A stretch of DNA of 64,000 nucleotides from Burkholderiales bacterium (GCA_017307855.1 JAFKGD010000014.1:62001-126000); one strand, 5' to 3'; positions 52,485 through 62,175 are shown, counted from the stretch's first letter. A program made the numbers and translations. Notes: generated from the letters alone by a model not told the origin.

Positions 52485-53231
52485 GTGCCCCTTTCCTCGA
52501 CTCCACTTCCCCGCGTCTACATCATCGAGGACGATGCCGACCTGCGCGAGGAGATGGTGTATGGCCTGGGAGAGATGGGCTTCGACGTCCTGGGCTTCCC
52601 CGATGCGCCCGCGTTCTACCGTGCGCAGGCCGTGCAGCCCTGCGACGTGGCCGTGGTCGACGTGGGGCTGCCGGGCGAGGACGGCCACAGCGTGGCGCGC
52701 CACCTGCGCGTGAGCAGTGCGGTGGGCATCGTGATGCTGACCGCGCGCGGCACACTGCAGGACCGCCTGCACGGCCTGCAGCAGGGCGCCGACGCCTACC
52801 TGGTCAAGCCCGTGCACCTGCTGGAACTTAGCGCCGTGCTGCGCGGGCTCGGCCACCGCGTGGCCCAGCATCGCACCGCGATGCGCTCGGGCGGCGGTGC
52901 GGCGCCCGCGGCTTCATCCGTCGAAGGCGGCGACTGGCGTCTCACCGAAGCGGGCTGGACGCTGCGCGATCCGCAGGGCCGCACGATGCCGCTCACTTAC
53001 TCCGAGCGGCTGTTCCTGCGCTGCCTGTTCGAGACGCTGGACACGCCCGTCAGCCGCGACCGGCTGATCTCCGCGCTGGGCGGCAGCGAGGATTTCGATC
53101 CGCACCGCATCGACGCGCTGGCCAGCCGCCTGCGCCGCAAGGCCGAAGCCGCCGGCATCGCGCTGTCATTGCGCGCAGTGCGTGGTGTGGGATACGTGTT
53201 CCATTCCACCGCGCTGCAGCGCGGCGGCTGA
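52485..53231 (+). CDS. OmpR-like response regulator without a neighbouring kinase
   Basis: A 248-residue regulator if begun at GTG 52485 (PLSSTPLPRVYIIEDDADLR); the frame is open to an ATG at 52344, but the extra 47 residues are not receiver-like and cover a palindrome. The receiver has acidic residues in IIEDDADL, the phosphorylation Asp in VAVVDVGLPGEDGHS, and the Lys in AYLVKPVHLLEL. The winged-helix output has LTYSERLFLRCLFETLDTPV, VSRDRLISALGG and RLRRKAEAAGIALSLRAVRG. No kinase is adjacent. It lies 146 bp after the OmpA-like gene and may control that set. It converges with the HDOD gene. Confidence 0.88.
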   Translation: MPLSSTPLPRVYIIEDDADLREEMVYGLGEMGFDVLGFPDAPAFYRAQAVQPCDVAVVDVGLPGEDGHSVARHLRVSSAVGIVMLTARGTLQDRLHGLQQGADAYLVKPVHLLELSAVLRGLGHRVAQHRTAMRSGGGAAPAASSVEGGDWRLTEAGWTLRDPQGRTMPLTYSERLFLRCLFETLDTPVSRDRLISALGGSEDFDPHRIDALASRLRRKAEAAGIALSLRAVRGVGYVFHSTALQRGG

Positions 53232-53250
53232 CGGACAGAGCCGCCGCGCT
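53218..53250. terminator. Bidirectional terminator-like hairpin
   Basis: Perfect 12-bp arms AGCGCGGCGGCT / AGCCGCCGCGCT with a 9-base loop. The response-regulator stop lies in the hairpin and the HDOD stop is one base beyond it, so it serves both converging genes. No T-run is present. Confidence 0.55.
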
Positions 53251-54468
53251 TCAGCGACGGATACCGGCCAGCATGCGCAGCAGGCCGCGGTTGATTTCTT
53301 CCAGATCCATCTCGTGCTCGGCCGCCAGCACGGCCAGGTTGCCGGGCTCGGGCGACTCGAGCGCGATGGCCGCCAGCAGCGCGCCCGCGTAGGGCCCGGT
53401 ACCCAGCACGGTGGCCGCGTGGATGCGCTCGGACAGCGGCAGCCGCTGCAGCACGGTGGCCAGCGGCTCGCCCTGCAACAGGTCGATCTGCGAGAACAGT
53501 CCGCACAGGTAGACCTCGCGCCGCAGGTCCTCCTCGATGCCGGTCTCCATCAGTTCCTCGACCAGGCTGGCGCGCAGCACCATCGACAGGCGCACGGGCT
53601 GCAGGTCGGCATCGCTGCTGGCGTGTGGCAGTTGCTCGGTGAGCCAGGTCTTGAGCGAGTTGACGCCCATCATCATCAGCGCGTGGCGGATCGAACCGAT
53701 GCCGGTGCGCAGCCCCATCGCCGCCGAGTTGACGAAGGTGAGCATGCGGTAGACCAGCAGCGGTTCGTCGCTGATGATCTGCTCCAGCCGCTCCATCGAC
53801 TGCTCGGTATCGAGCGCCAGCAGCAACTGCGTGACCACGCGGTGCGAGGGCTGCAGCGACTGGTAGCGCCAGGCATGCAGCACGTCCTCGGCGGGCCAGC
53901 CGGAAACGGCCCACGCGCCCTGCTGGTCCAGGCAATGCTGGGCCAGCGCGCGGCTGGCCACGCCCTCGTAGATCTGACCGGGCTGCACCGGGCTGGGCCG
54001 GGCGTTGGCCTGGCCCTGGCGGCGCGCGGCCTGGGCCTGCAGCGCCTGCATGGCGGCCTGTGGGCCCAGGTGGATCACCCGCCGCTCGAAGAGGCGCGCC
54101 ACGTCGGGCAGCACGGCCTCGCCGGGCTCGGTGCGCAGCGCCAGCTTGACGCCACGCGCGGCGGCCTGGCGGGTGGCGGCGGCCAGCGCGGCGTCCTGGC
54201 GCAGCCAGGCCAGCGGCACCTCGAACACCGGAGCGCCCGGCTGAGCGTGTTCCAGCAGTTCATGCAGCAGCGCGGCGGCGCGGATGGACAGCAATAGCGG
54301 CGGCGCGCCCAACGCCCAGATCTCGTCGATGATGCGCAGCAGGTGCACGGCATCCTGCGTGGGGGTGGCGCCTTCGTGCACGAACAGCTGCACGCCCGCG
54401 ATCTCGCGCGAACGGTTCCACAGGGGCCGGTACCCCAGCGTGACGGACCCCAGCACCGACTGCACCAT
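53251..54468 (-). CDS. HDOD-domain protein with degenerate EAL-like N terminus
   Basis: A 405-residue protein. The N-terminal half (VTLGYRPLWNRSREIAGVQL, DAVHLLRIIDEIWALGAPPL) resembles EAL phosphodiesterase folds but lacks the EAL catalytic motif, so it probably binds or senses rather than cuts c-di-GMP. The C-terminal HDOD domain (about residues 195-400) includes QIISDEPLLVYRMLTFVNSA and SIRHALMMMGVNSLKTWL. This EAL-HDOD architecture is known as the YuxH type. It lies 77 bp after flgL in the same direction and may be read through from the flagellar operon, fitting a role in motility or c-di-GMP signalling. Confidence 0.88.
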   Translation of the reverse strand: MVQSVLGSVTLGYRPLWNRSREIAGVQLFVHEGATPTQDAVHLLRIIDEIWALGAPPLLLSIRAAALLHELLEHAQPGAPVFEVPLAWLRQDAALAAATRQAAARGVKLALRTEPGEAVLPDVARLFERRVIHLGPQAAMQALQAQAARRQGQANARPSPVQPGQIYEGVASRALAQHCLDQQGAWAVSGWPAEDVLHAWRYQSLQPSHRVVTQLLLALDTEQSMERLEQIISDEPLLVYRMLTFVNSAAMGLRTGIGSIRHALMMMGVNSLKTWLTEQLPHASSDADLQPVRLSMVLRASLVEELMETGIEEDLRREVYLCGLFSQIDLLQGEPLATVLQRLPLSERIHAATVLGTGPYAGALLAAIALESPEPGNLAVLAAEHEMDLEEINRGLLRMLAGIRR

Positions 54469-54545
54469 CTGAAACCGATCCCCTCGTTGTGGCTGCCTGG
54501 ATTGTCATGGCCGGCGCGCGGCGGCGCCGTGTTCAGGAGCGCGCG

Positions 54546-55754
54546 TCAACCGATGTAGTTGAACAGCGACAGCTTCTGGATTTGAGCATACGTCTGCAGC
54601 GCCACCGAGTACGCGGTCTGCTGGGTGTTGAAGTCGGACAGCGCCTTGACCATGTCGAGGTCTTCCGCGCGGGCGCGGTCGGCTTCCAGCTGGATCTTCC
54701 GGCCCGATTGCTGGTTGGTGATGATGTCCGCGCGCGAGAGCAGCTCGCCTGCCTGGCCGCGCGCCGACGACACGCGGGCCATCGCCGCGTCGACCTCGGT
54801 CAGCGATCGCGCCACGTCGTGCGCGATGGTCCCGCCCGCGTGGCCGCCGGCTTCCACCGCCGCGATGGCGCGGTCCATCACGCCGAACACGCTGTCCGTG
54901 CCGGCGGGGCCGAGGGTCAGGGCTTCGCCGTTGGCGGGCGTGCCCTGCAGCTTGAGCGTCATGCCGTCGAAAGTGACGTCCTGGCCGGCCGTGTAGGGCT
55001 GGCCCGCGACCACCGCCGTGGCGGTGGTGAGGTCGGTCACGGTGTACGTGGTCACGCCGCCCGTCACCGTGAAGGCGATGCTGTAGTTGTGCCCGGTGAG
55101 GGCCGACGGGTCGGTTACGCGGCCGGCATCGCTCCACACCTGCGACGTGCCCGCGGCCTGGGCCACGGTGAAGACGCCGTTGCCTTGCGGCACGTTCATC
55201 CAGGTGGAAAAGCCGTCCAGCGTCGCCGGGACGGTGGTGGGGGTGGCCGCCGCCTGGCCCGAGAGCGCGTCGTACACCACGCCGCCGGCCGCATCGACGA
55301 AGGGCGTGCTCGCGCTGCCCAGGCCGCCGAACAGCGGCTGGCCGTTGACATCGCGCGTGTTGGCCAGCGCCAGGATCTGGTCGCGCAGGCTGCGCATTTC
55401 CTGCGCGACGGACTGGCGGTCGGCCGACGACAGCCCCGTGTTGCCGCCCTTGACGACCAGCTCGCGCAGGCGTTGCATCAGCGTGCCGGCCGAACCGAGC
55501 GTGGATTCGGCCTCGGTGAGCGCATTGCGCTGCGTCTCCAGCACGCGCTGGTCGGTATCGATGCGGGCCATGCGCGTGCGCGCGCGTTCCGCCTGCGCGG
55601 CGGCGGCCGGGTCGTCGCTGGCGCGCACCACCCGCTTGCCCGCGGTCATGTTCTCCTGCATGTTGACCAGCGCGTTCTGGCGCGACGACAGGCGCAGCAG
55701 CGACGAGCCGTAGGCGTCGGCGGTGGCGGTGCGGGTGAGGTTGGTCAATGCCAT
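54546..55754 (-). CDS. flgL: Flagellar hook-filament junction protein FlgL
   Basis: A 402-residue flagellin-like junction protein. The N-terminal coiled coil (SSLLRLSSRQNALVNMQENM, RVVRASDDPAAAAQAERART) and the C-terminal coiled coil (ISTPFVD-less here; KIQLEADRARAEDLDMVKAL, YSVALQTYAQIQKLSLFNYI) are the polymerising ends. It joins FlgK to the filament outside the cell after export by the flagellar type III system. Last flagellar gene of the operon, 23 bp after flgK. Confidence 0.95.
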   Translation of the reverse strand: MALTNLTRTATADAYGSSLLRLSSRQNALVNMQENMTAGKRVVRASDDPAAAAQAERARTRMARIDTDQRVLETQRNALTEAESTLGSAGTLMQRLRELVVKGGNTGLSSADRQSVAQEMRSLRDQILALANTRDVNGQPLFGGLGSASTPFVDAAGGVVYDALSGQAAATPTTVPATLDGFSTWMNVPQGNGVFTVAQAAGTSQVWSDAGRVTDPSALTGHNYSIAFTVTGGVTTYTVTDLTTATAVVAGQPYTAGQDVTFDGMTLKLQGTPANGEALTLGPAGTDSVFGVMDRAIAAVEAGGHAGGTIAHDVARSLTEVDAAMARVSSARGQAGELLSRADIITNQQSGRKIQLEADRARAEDLDMVKALSDFNTQQTAYSVALQTYAQIQKLSLFNYIG

Positions 55755-55777
55755 GGTCCGTGCTTTCAGGCGTGCGA

Positions 55778-57679
55778 TCAGCGGCCGAGGTTGGAGATGA
55801 GCGTGTCGAAGATGGTCTGCGAGATCTGGATCATCTTGGCCGAGGCCTGATAGGCCTGCTGGTACATCAGCAGCTTGGAGGCCTCTTCGTCCAGGTTCAC
55901 GCCGGTGACCGATGCCTTGGTCGATGCGGCCGTGGTGGCCACCGAGGCCGACACGTTGGCCGCGTACTGCGCGCCCTGCGACAGCACCCCGATCTGCGCC
56001 ATCGCGCCGGCGTAGCCGTCGGCCACGGTCGCGCCGTCGAACATGGCCAGGTCGCGGATATTCATGAGCGCCGTGGCGTTGCCGCCGTCCAGGCCCGCAT
56101 AGCCGGAAGAAGCCAGCTCCACCGTGATGGTGTCGCCCGGCTGCGGCGTGCCCTTGAGCACGAGGTTCCAGCCGTTGTAGCTGATGGGCTGGCCGGCGGT
56201 GTAGCTCACGCCGGTGGGGTTGCCTGTGCCGGTGCCGTTCACGTCGAAGGTGCCGGCGCCCGTGAACGTGAGGGTGACGGTGGCGGTCAGGTTGGCGTTG
56301 GGCGAGGTGGCCTGCACGGCCTGCACCGTCACGTGGCCGGTGTTGGTGGCGCCCGCGCGGGCCTGCACCGGGCTGGCCACGGCCAGCGCCGAGGCGTTGG
56401 TGAAGGCCGTGGCGATCTGCCCGGCCGCGGCCGAGAACGGCTTGAGCAGGAAGCGGTCGCCGTCGGCCACCGCGCCGCTGTTCACGCCGATGGTGATGCC
56501 GTCCACCGTGACCGGCAGCGGCCCGGTGTGGTTGGTGGCCTGGCCATCCGACAGCCGGATCACCGTGAGGGCACCGCCGGCGCCCACGCGCAGCTCGTAG
56601 TCCGACGCGGCCATGGCCGATGGGTCGGAGACGGTCAGGCCCAGCTCGGCCGTACCGGGGTTGCCGGGCAGGGCGTACGGCGTGGGCAGGGCGTTGGCCA
56701 CGAACAGGTTGGCGCCGCTGTTGCCGCCCAGATCCACACCCATCCGGTGCTGTGCATTGACGGCGGTCTCCAGCGCCAGCGCCATGCGGCCCACCAGGTT
56801 GCGCGCGGTGGCCAGGTCGCTGTTGTTGAAGCGCAGCAGGCCGGCGACCGCACCGCCCGAGAGCGCGTTCTCGTCGATCGTGGTGACCAGGCCGCCGTTG
56901 TCGATGGCCAGCTTGAGCTTGCTCGGATCGCCGTACTCGTCGGTCGTCATCGACACCGTGCTCGCGCGCGAGCTCAGCACCAGCGGCTGGCTGCCCACGA
57001 AGACGGAGAGCGTGCCGTCCTTGACCGGCACGGTGGTGACCTGGATGTAGCTGCCCAGTTCGACGAGCAGCTGGTCGCGCGTGTCGAGCAGGTCGTTGGG
57101 CGTGTGGCCTGCGCCCTGCGCGCTGGCGATCTGGCCATTGACCTTGGCCAGGCGCTGCGCCAGGTCGTTGATGGCCGAAACCGAATCGGCGAGCTGGCGG
57201 CGTGCGCCATAGGCCATGTCGTCGATCTTGGACGACAGGTCGCGAAAGCGCGTGGCCGTCTCGTCGGCGCGTTGCAGCACCACCGAGCGGGCCGTCATGT
57301 CGGTGGGCGCGGTGGAGACGTCAGCGAATGCATTGAGCATGTCGTTGACGGCCGCGCCGATGCCCGCATCGCCGGCGGGAAAGAGGTCTTCCAGCTGCAG
57401 CAGCTGGCCGGCGCGCATCGCATCGGCGGCCGCGACCGAGTTGGTCAGCTGCGCCTGCTGCGTGAGGAAGCTGCTGTAGGCGCGCTCGATGGTCACGAGC
57501 TGCACGCCCTTGCCCACGTAGCCGCCGCCCGTGCCCTGTCCTTCGACGGCGCGCGTCACCACGGTCTGGCGCGAGTAGCCGACCGTGTTGACGTTGGCGA
57601 TGTTGTTGCCGACGGTCTGCAGCGCCGTCTGGTTGACCATCAGCGCGCGCGTGCCGACGTTGAGGAGACCGTTGCTCAT
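55778..57679 (-). CDS. flgK: Flagellar hook-associated protein FlgK
   Basis: A 633-residue FlgK. The N terminus LLNVGTRALMVNQTALQTVG, NNIANVNTVGYSRQTVV is the rod/hook-family motif; the C terminus ends VNLDEEASKLLMYQQAYQAS and AKMIQISQTIFDTLISNLGR. It forms the first hook-filament junction ring. Longer than the E. coli protein, with a large central region including two repeated Thr/Asn-rich 'TAGQPISYNG'-type stretches. It starts 24 bp after flgJ. Confidence 0.96.
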   Translation of the reverse strand: MSNGLLNVGTRALMVNQTALQTVGNNIANVNTVGYSRQTVVTRAVEGQGTGGGYVGKGVQLVTIERAYSSFLTQQAQLTNSVAAADAMRAGQLLQLEDLFPAGDAGIGAAVNDMLNAFADVSTAPTDMTARSVVLQRADETATRFRDLSSKIDDMAYGARRQLADSVSAINDLAQRLAKVNGQIASAQGAGHTPNDLLDTRDQLLVELGSYIQVTTVPVKDGTLSVFVGSQPLVLSSRASTVSMTTDEYGDPSKLKLAIDNGGLVTTIDENALSGGAVAGLLRFNNSDLATARNLVGRMALALETAVNAQHRMGVDLGGNSGANLFVANALPTPYALPGNPGTAELGLTVSDPSAMAASDYELRVGAGGALTVIRLSDGQATNHTGPLPVTVDGITIGVNSGAVADGDRFLLKPFSAAAGQIATAFTNASALAVASPVQARAGATNTGHVTVQAVQATSPNANLTATVTLTFTGAGTFDVNGTGTGNPTGVSYTAGQPISYNGWNLVLKGTPQPGDTITVELASSGYAGLDGGNATALMNIRDLAMFDGATVADGYAGAMAQIGVLSQGAQYAANVSASVATTAASTKASVTGVNLDEEASKLLMYQQAYQASAKMIQISQTIFDTLISNLGR

Positions 57680-57703
57680 GCGTGCGTTTCCTGTGATGCG
57701 GCG

Positions 57704-58585
57704 TCAGGCCTGGGCCCGCTGGACCTGCAGAGCCGTGTTGATGGCGCGGCTGAGCTTGGCTGCGTATTGCGGATCGGTGGCGTAGCCGGCGCGCTGCAGT
57801 TCGCTGGCGTAAGCCACGGCCGAGCCGGTCTGCTGGCTGGCCTTCGCGTACCGCGGGCTCTCGTTGATCATGCGGGCGTAGTCGCGCATCGATTCCTCGA
57901 ACGATCCGTAGGCGCGGAACTTCGCCGTCACCTTGCGCGGCTCGCCGTCGATGTATTCGGTGGTGGTGATCTCGGCCACCTTGCCCTTCCAGCCGGCCGT
58001 GGCCTTGATGCCGAACAGGTTGTGCGAATTGCTGCCGTCGGCATTGCGGATCTCGCTTCGGCCCCAGCCGGTCTCGTGCCCGGCCTGGCCCAGCATGAAC
58101 TCGGCCGGGATGCCGGTGGCCTGCTCCACGCGCTCGGCCGCGTCGCTGTGCTTCTGCACGAAGGCGGCCTGGCGCGTGCCTGCCGCGCCCGTGGCGGCGG
58201 TGGCGCCGCCGCCCAGGGACACCGTGGGCATGACTTGGGGGGCGCCTGCGGGCTGCACCGTCTGGCGCATGAGCTGGCGTTCGATCATGGCCGACAGGCC
58301 GCCGGGCATGCCCGACATGCTGACCGACAACTGCTGGTCGAGCAGGTCGTTGGCCAGATCGCCCGTGCTGCTGTCGAGCAGGCCGGACTTCATCGTGGCC
58401 TCGCGCATGCTCTTGAGCACCTCGCGCATGAACAGCGCCTCGAACTGCTTGGCGGCTTCCTTGACCGCCTTCGGGTCGTTGCCGCCGTTGGCCGCGTACT
58501 TCAGCGCGTTGAGCGACTTGCCGTCGGCCGCGAGCGAACCGCCGAGCCCGGAGGTGGCCATGGAGATCGTGGACGGCACGTTCAT
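57704..58585 (-). CDS. flgJ: Flagellar rod assembly protein/muramidase FlgJ
   Basis: A 293-residue two-domain FlgJ. The N-terminal rod-capping domain has AAKQFEALFMREVLKSMREA and NDLLDQQLSVSMSGMPGG. After a Gly/Ala linker, the C-terminal peptidoglycan hydrolase (about residues 145-290) has EFMLGQAGHETGWGRSEIRN, with the probable catalytic Glu, then NLFGIKATAGWKGK and YGSFEESMRDYARMI. It opens the cell wall for the growing rod. It starts 139 bp after flgI; repeat copy C fills most of that gap. Confidence 0.95.
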   Translation of the reverse strand: MNVPSTISMATSGLGGSLAADGKSLNALKYAANGGNDPKAVKEAAKQFEALFMREVLKSMREATMKSGLLDSSTGDLANDLLDQQLSVSMSGMPGGLSAMIERQLMRQTVQPAGAPQVMPTVSLGGGATAATGAAGTRQAAFVQKHSDAAERVEQATGIPAEFMLGQAGHETGWGRSEIRNADGSNSHNLFGIKATAGWKGKVAEITTTEYIDGEPRKVTAKFRAYGSFEESMRDYARMINESPRYAKASQQTGSAVAYASELQRAGYATDPQYAAKLSRAINTALQVQRAQA

Positions 58586-58633
58586 TTCTGTTCTCCGGCG
58601 GCCCGGGCACCCCGTTGCGAGGCGAGGGTCCAG

Positions 58634-58724
58634 TGACGCCGCGGAACCGGCTTTGCCGGGCCGCAGGCGTCGCCCCCTTGCAGGGGGTCGGCGGACCACG
58701 CGAAGCGGGGGAGCCTGGGGGTGG
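58634..58724 (-). repeat. Post-stop two-hairpin intergenic repeat, copy C
   Basis: On the minus strand it begins directly after the flgI stop (CCACCCCCAGGC), then the hairpin CCCCCTGCAAGGGGG and the hairpin CCGGCAAAGCCGG followed by TTCCGCGG. Same order as copies A and B. Confidence 0.85.
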
Positions 58725-59840
58725 TCATATCACTTCCAGTTCGGCGTTGAGCGCGCCCGAAGCCTTGATCGCCTGCAGGATGGCCAGCAGGTCCTGCGGC
58801 GTGGCGCCCAGCGCGTTGAGCGCGCGCACCACGTCCGACAGTTGCGGCGAGGCGGCCATCTGGATCACGTTGCCGGGCTCCTGCCGGATCTGGATGTCCG
58901 AGCGCTGGGCCACCACCGTTTCGCCGCGCGAGAGCGGAGCGGGCTGGCTGATGACGGGCGTGGAGCTCACCGTGATCGACAGGTTGCCGTGCGCGATGGC
59001 GCAGGGGCCCAGCGTGACGGCCTGGTTGAGCACGATCGAGCCGGTGCGCGAATTGATGACCACCTTGGCGGCGGGCACCGAGGCTTCGAGCGGCAGCTCT
59101 TCCAGCTCGGCGATGAAGGTCACGCGGTTGTGCGGATTGGCGGGCGCACGCACCTGCACCGTGCGGCCGTCCAGCGCCTGCGCCAGGCCCTGGCCCAGGC
59201 GGGTGTTGATGACCTGCGCCACGCGGCGCGCGGTCTGGAAGTCCGACGCGTTGAGGCCGAGGTTGATGAACTCGCCTTCCTGCAACGGCGTGGGCACGCT
59301 GCGTTCCACCTGCGCGCCGTCGGGAATGCGGCCGGCCGAGAGGTGGTTGATCTGCACCTTGCTGCCGCCCGCCGACGCGCCCGCACCGCCCACCACCAGG
59401 TTGCCCTGGGCCACGGCGTAGATCTCGCCGTCCAGGCCCTTGAGCGGCGTCATGATGAGCGTGCCGCCCTTGAGCGACTTGGCGTTGCCCATGGACGAGA
59501 CCACCACGTCGATGGCCTGGCCCGGCTGCGCGAACGCCGGCAGCTGCGCCGTCACGATCACGGCCGCGACGTTCTTGAGCTGAAGCTGCGACAGGTTGGC
59601 TGCCGGCAGCGTGATGCCCATCTGCTGCAGGTAGTTGTTCAGGCTCTGCGTGGTGTAGGGCATCTGGGTGGTCTGGTCACCCGTGCCGTCCAGGCCCACG
59701 ACCAGGCCGTAGCCGGTCAGCTGGTTGGAGCGCACGCCCTGCACGGCAGCCACTTCCTTCACGCGCAGCGCGTGCGCGGCGGGCAGCAGCGCCAGCGACA
59801 GCAGGGCGGCGGCGAAAAGGCGGAGAGTCTTCGTCGTCAT
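58725..59840 (-). CDS. flgI: Flagellar P-ring protein FlgI
   Basis: A 371-residue FlgI, usual length. A signal peptide (LRLFAAALLSLALLPAAHA) precedes LRVKEVAAVQGVRSNQLTGY, GLVVGLDGTGDQTTQMPYTT and QLQLKNVAAVIVTAQLPAFA, all strongly conserved. It forms the P ring around the rod in the peptidoglycan layer. The start MTTKTLRLF (59840) is 10 bp after flgH. The stop abuts repeat copy C. Confidence 0.97.
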   Translation of the reverse strand: MTTKTLRLFAAALLSLALLPAAHALRVKEVAAVQGVRSNQLTGYGLVVGLDGTGDQTTQMPYTTQSLNNYLQQMGITLPAANLSQLQLKNVAAVIVTAQLPAFAQPGQAIDVVVSSMGNAKSLKGGTLIMTPLKGLDGEIYAVAQGNLVVGGAGASAGGSKVQINHLSAGRIPDGAQVERSVPTPLQEGEFINLGLNASDFQTARRVAQVINTRLGQGLAQALDGRTVQVRAPANPHNRVTFIAELEELPLEASVPAAKVVINSRTGSIVLNQAVTLGPCAIAHGNLSITVSSTPVISQPAPLSRGETVVAQRSDIQIRQEPGNVIQMAASPQLSDVVRALNALGATPQDLLAILQAIKASGALNAELEVI

Positions 59841-59850
59841 GCGATCCGCC

Positions 59851-60573
59851 TCAGAAAGGGAGCATCGTGAGGAAGAAGCGCGCGAGCCACGGCATGATCT
59901 GCGACTCGCTCTGCGCGCCACGGCCGCGCGAGGCGATGCGCACGTTGGCCACCTGCGTGGACGGCACGACGCTGCCCGCACCCACCGAACGCGGATCGAT
60001 GGTGCCCGAGAAGCGCAGCGTATCCACGTTCTCGTTCACGCCGATCTGCTTCTCGCCCGTGACCACCAGATGGCCGTTGGGCAGCACTTCCACGACGGTG
60101 GCCGTGATCGAGCCCGAGAAGGTGTTGGCGCTTTGCGTGCCGCCCTTGCCTTCGAAGGCGTTGGACGAGCCGGCCTGCGCATCGAGCTTGCCCAGGAAGT
60201 TCGAACCCATGAACGGCAAGGCGCTCACCGAGGCCTGTGTCGAGCTGGTCTTGTCGGCGGTGGACGTCTTGGTCTGGCTGGCGCTCACGTTCTCGACGAT
60301 GGTGATCGTCACGATGTCGCCCACATAGCGGGCGCGGCGGTCCTCGAAGGCCGGGCGGAAGCTGGCCTGGCGGAACAGGCTGCCGGTGGCGGCGGGCGGG
60401 GTCGCCAGCGCCGGGCCCGCGGCGCCCGGCAGCGTGGCCAGGGCCTGGGCAGAGGGCTGGTAGAACTCGACCTGCGGCGTGCGCGAGAGCGTGTCGCAGC
60501 CAGCCAGAGCGAAGGCCAGCACGGCCAGGCCGGCGGCGCGCAGGGCGCGGAGGGTGGAGAAGCGGGTCGTCAT
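59851..60573 (-). CDS. flgH: Flagellar L-ring lipoprotein FlgH
   Basis: A 240-residue lipoprotein. The signal LRAAGLAVLAFALAGCDTLS ends in a lipobox (LAGC). Conserved segments include SLFRQASFRPAFEDRRARYV, GDIVTITIVENVSASQ and GHLVVTGEKQIGVNENVDTL. It forms the L ring in the outer membrane. I chose MTTRFSTLRAL at 60573; the ATG at 60606 would overlap flgG by 4 bp but adds non-signal residues. Confidence 0.96.
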   Translation of the reverse strand: MTTRFSTLRALRAAGLAVLAFALAGCDTLSRTPQVEFYQPSAQALATLPGAAGPALATPPAATGSLFRQASFRPAFEDRRARYVGDIVTITIVENVSASQTKTSTADKTSSTQASVSALPFMGSNFLGKLDAQAGSSNAFEGKGGTQSANTFSGSITATVVEVLPNGHLVVTGEKQIGVNENVDTLRFSGTIDPRSVGAGSVVPSTQVANVRIASRGRGAQSESQIMPWLARFFLTMLPF

Positions 60574-60602
60574 GGCAGGGCTCGGTGGGGCGGTGCGGGC
60601 GA

Positions 60603-61385
60603 TCACAGCTGCGACAGGCGCTGCAACATCTGGTCGGAGGTGGTCACGGCCTTGGAATTCATTTCGTAGGCGCGCTGCGTCTGGATCATGGTCACCAGCT
60701 CCTGCACCACGTTCACGTTCGATGTTTCCAGCGTGCCGCCCATGAGCACGCCGAGGCCGTTGGTGCCGGGTGTGCCGCCCTGGGGCGTGCCCGAGGCGGC
60801 GGTTTCGGAGAACAGGTTCTGGCCGCGCGGCTCCAGGCCCGCGGGGTTGATGAAGCTGGCGATGGCCAGCGTGCCCACTGTCTGCGGCTGGGCGCTGCCC
60901 GGCACGGTGACGGTGACGGTGCCGTCGGAGGCCACCGAGAGGCTGGTCGCGTTGGCTGGTACCGTGATGCCGTTGGCCACCGGCAGGCCCGACGAGGTGA
61001 CGACCTGTCCCTGCGCGTTGAGCTGGAACGAGCCGTCGCGCGTGTAGCCGATGGTGCCGTCGGGCATGGTCACCTGGAACAGGCCGTTGCCGTTGATCGC
61101 CACGTCCAGGCTGCGGTCGGTCTGCTGCAGGCTGCCCTGCTGGAACGAACGCGAGGTGGCCACCGTGCGCACGCCCAGGCCCACCTGCAGGCCGGTGGGC
61201 AGCTCGGATTGCTCGGTGGAATTGGAGCCGACCTGGCGCAGGTTCTGGTACATCAGATCCTCGAACACGGCGTTGGCCCGCTTGAAGCCCGTGGTCGACA
61301 CGTTGGCCAGGTTGTGCGAGATGACGTCCAGCTGCATCTGCTGGGCCTGCATGCCGGTCTTGGAGATCCAGAGCGAATTGATCAT
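60603..61385 (-). CDS. flgG: Flagellar distal rod protein FlgG
   Basis: A 260-residue FlgG with the family-defining ends [36 protein letters not shown] and the C-terminal [39 protein letters not shown]. It builds the distal rod through the P and L rings. It starts 49 bp after flgF. Confidence 0.97.
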   Translation of the reverse strand: MINSLWISKTGMQAQQMQLDVISHNLANVSTTGFKRANAVFEDLMYQNLRQVGSNSTEQSELPTGLQVGLGVRTVATSRSFQQGSLQQTDRSLDVAINGNGLFQVTMPDGTIGYTRDGSFQLNAQGQVVTSSGLPVANGITVPANATSLSVASDGTVTVTVPGSAQPQTVGTLAIASFINPAGLEPRGQNLFSETAASGTPQGGTPGTNGLGVLMGGTLETSNVNVVQELVTMIQTQRAYEMNSKAVTTSDQMLQRLSQL

Positions 61386-61434
61386 GGCGTGTTTCCTTCG
61401 GTGGCGCGCGCGTCGGGTTCGTGATCCGCGCTTG

Positions 61435-62175
61435 TCAGCCCTGGCCCAGCAACTGGCTGGCGGACTTGTCGTTGGCCTCGGCGGTCTGCAACAGGCGCAT
61501 CTGCGCCTCGAACTGCCGTGCGGCGGCGATCATCCCGACCATGGTCTCGACCGCGTTGACGTTGGATGATTCGACGGCGCCGGTCTGGATGCGCGCGGTG
61601 CCGTCCTGCGGCAGCGCGTCCAGCGTGGCGGTGCGGAACAGCCCGTCCTCGCTGCGCACCAGGCGTTCTTCCGCGGTGGGGGTGACCAGCTTGAGCCGGC
61701 CCAGCGTGGTGGCCGGCTGGCCGGCCGTCTTGGCGCTGATCGTGCCGTCGGCGCCCAGGATCACCTCGGCGCCAGGCGGCACTTCGATCGGCGCACCGCC
61801 GTCGGACAGCACGGGCAGGCCGGTGGCCGTGACGAGCTGGCCGGTGGCGGTGAGCTCGAACGAGCCTGCGCGCGTGTAGGCCTCGGTGCCGTCCAGGCCC
61901 TGCACCGCGAACCAGGCGTTGCCCTGGGCCGCGGCGTCGAGCGAACGGCCGGTGTGCTGGATGGAGCCCGGCTGCGTGGAATGACCCGACGTGGCCTCCA
62001 GCGCGAACACGCGCGTGGTGGCCGCGCCCTGTGCATTGAGCGGCACGGCGCGGAAGGCCGACAGCTCGGCGCGGAAGCCGTTGGTCGACACATTGGCCAG
62101 GTTGTTGGCCAGCACCGACTGGCGCTGCGCCGCAGCGCTCGCGCCGGTCATCGACGTGTAGATCAGCTTGTCCAT
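61435..62175 (-). CDS. flgF: Flagellar proximal rod protein FlgF
   Basis: A 246-residue rod protein starting [38 protein letters not shown], with the C-terminal [20 protein letters not shown]. It forms part of the proximal rod. Start 62175 has the conserved MDKLIY and a GGAGC upstream; the frame is open to 62289 without similarity. The 133-bp gap to flgE holds repeat copy D. Confidence 0.95.
   Translation of the reverse strand: MDKLIYTSMTGASAAAQRQSVLANNLANVSTNGFRAELSAFRAVPLNAQGAATTRVFALEATSGHSTQPGSIQHTGRSLDAAAQGNAWFAVQGLDGTEAYTRAGSFELTATGQLVTATGLPVLSDGGAPIEVPPGAEVILGADGTISAKTAGQPATTLGRLKLVTPTAEERLVRSEDGLFRTATLDALPQDGTARIQTGAVESSNVNAVETMVGMIAAARQFEAQMRLLQTAEANDKSASQLLGQG

Noticed and set aside
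55748..58636. 962-codon frame on the plus strand across flgK/flgJ
   Set aside because: Antisense to unambiguous flagellar genes; low-complexity composition.
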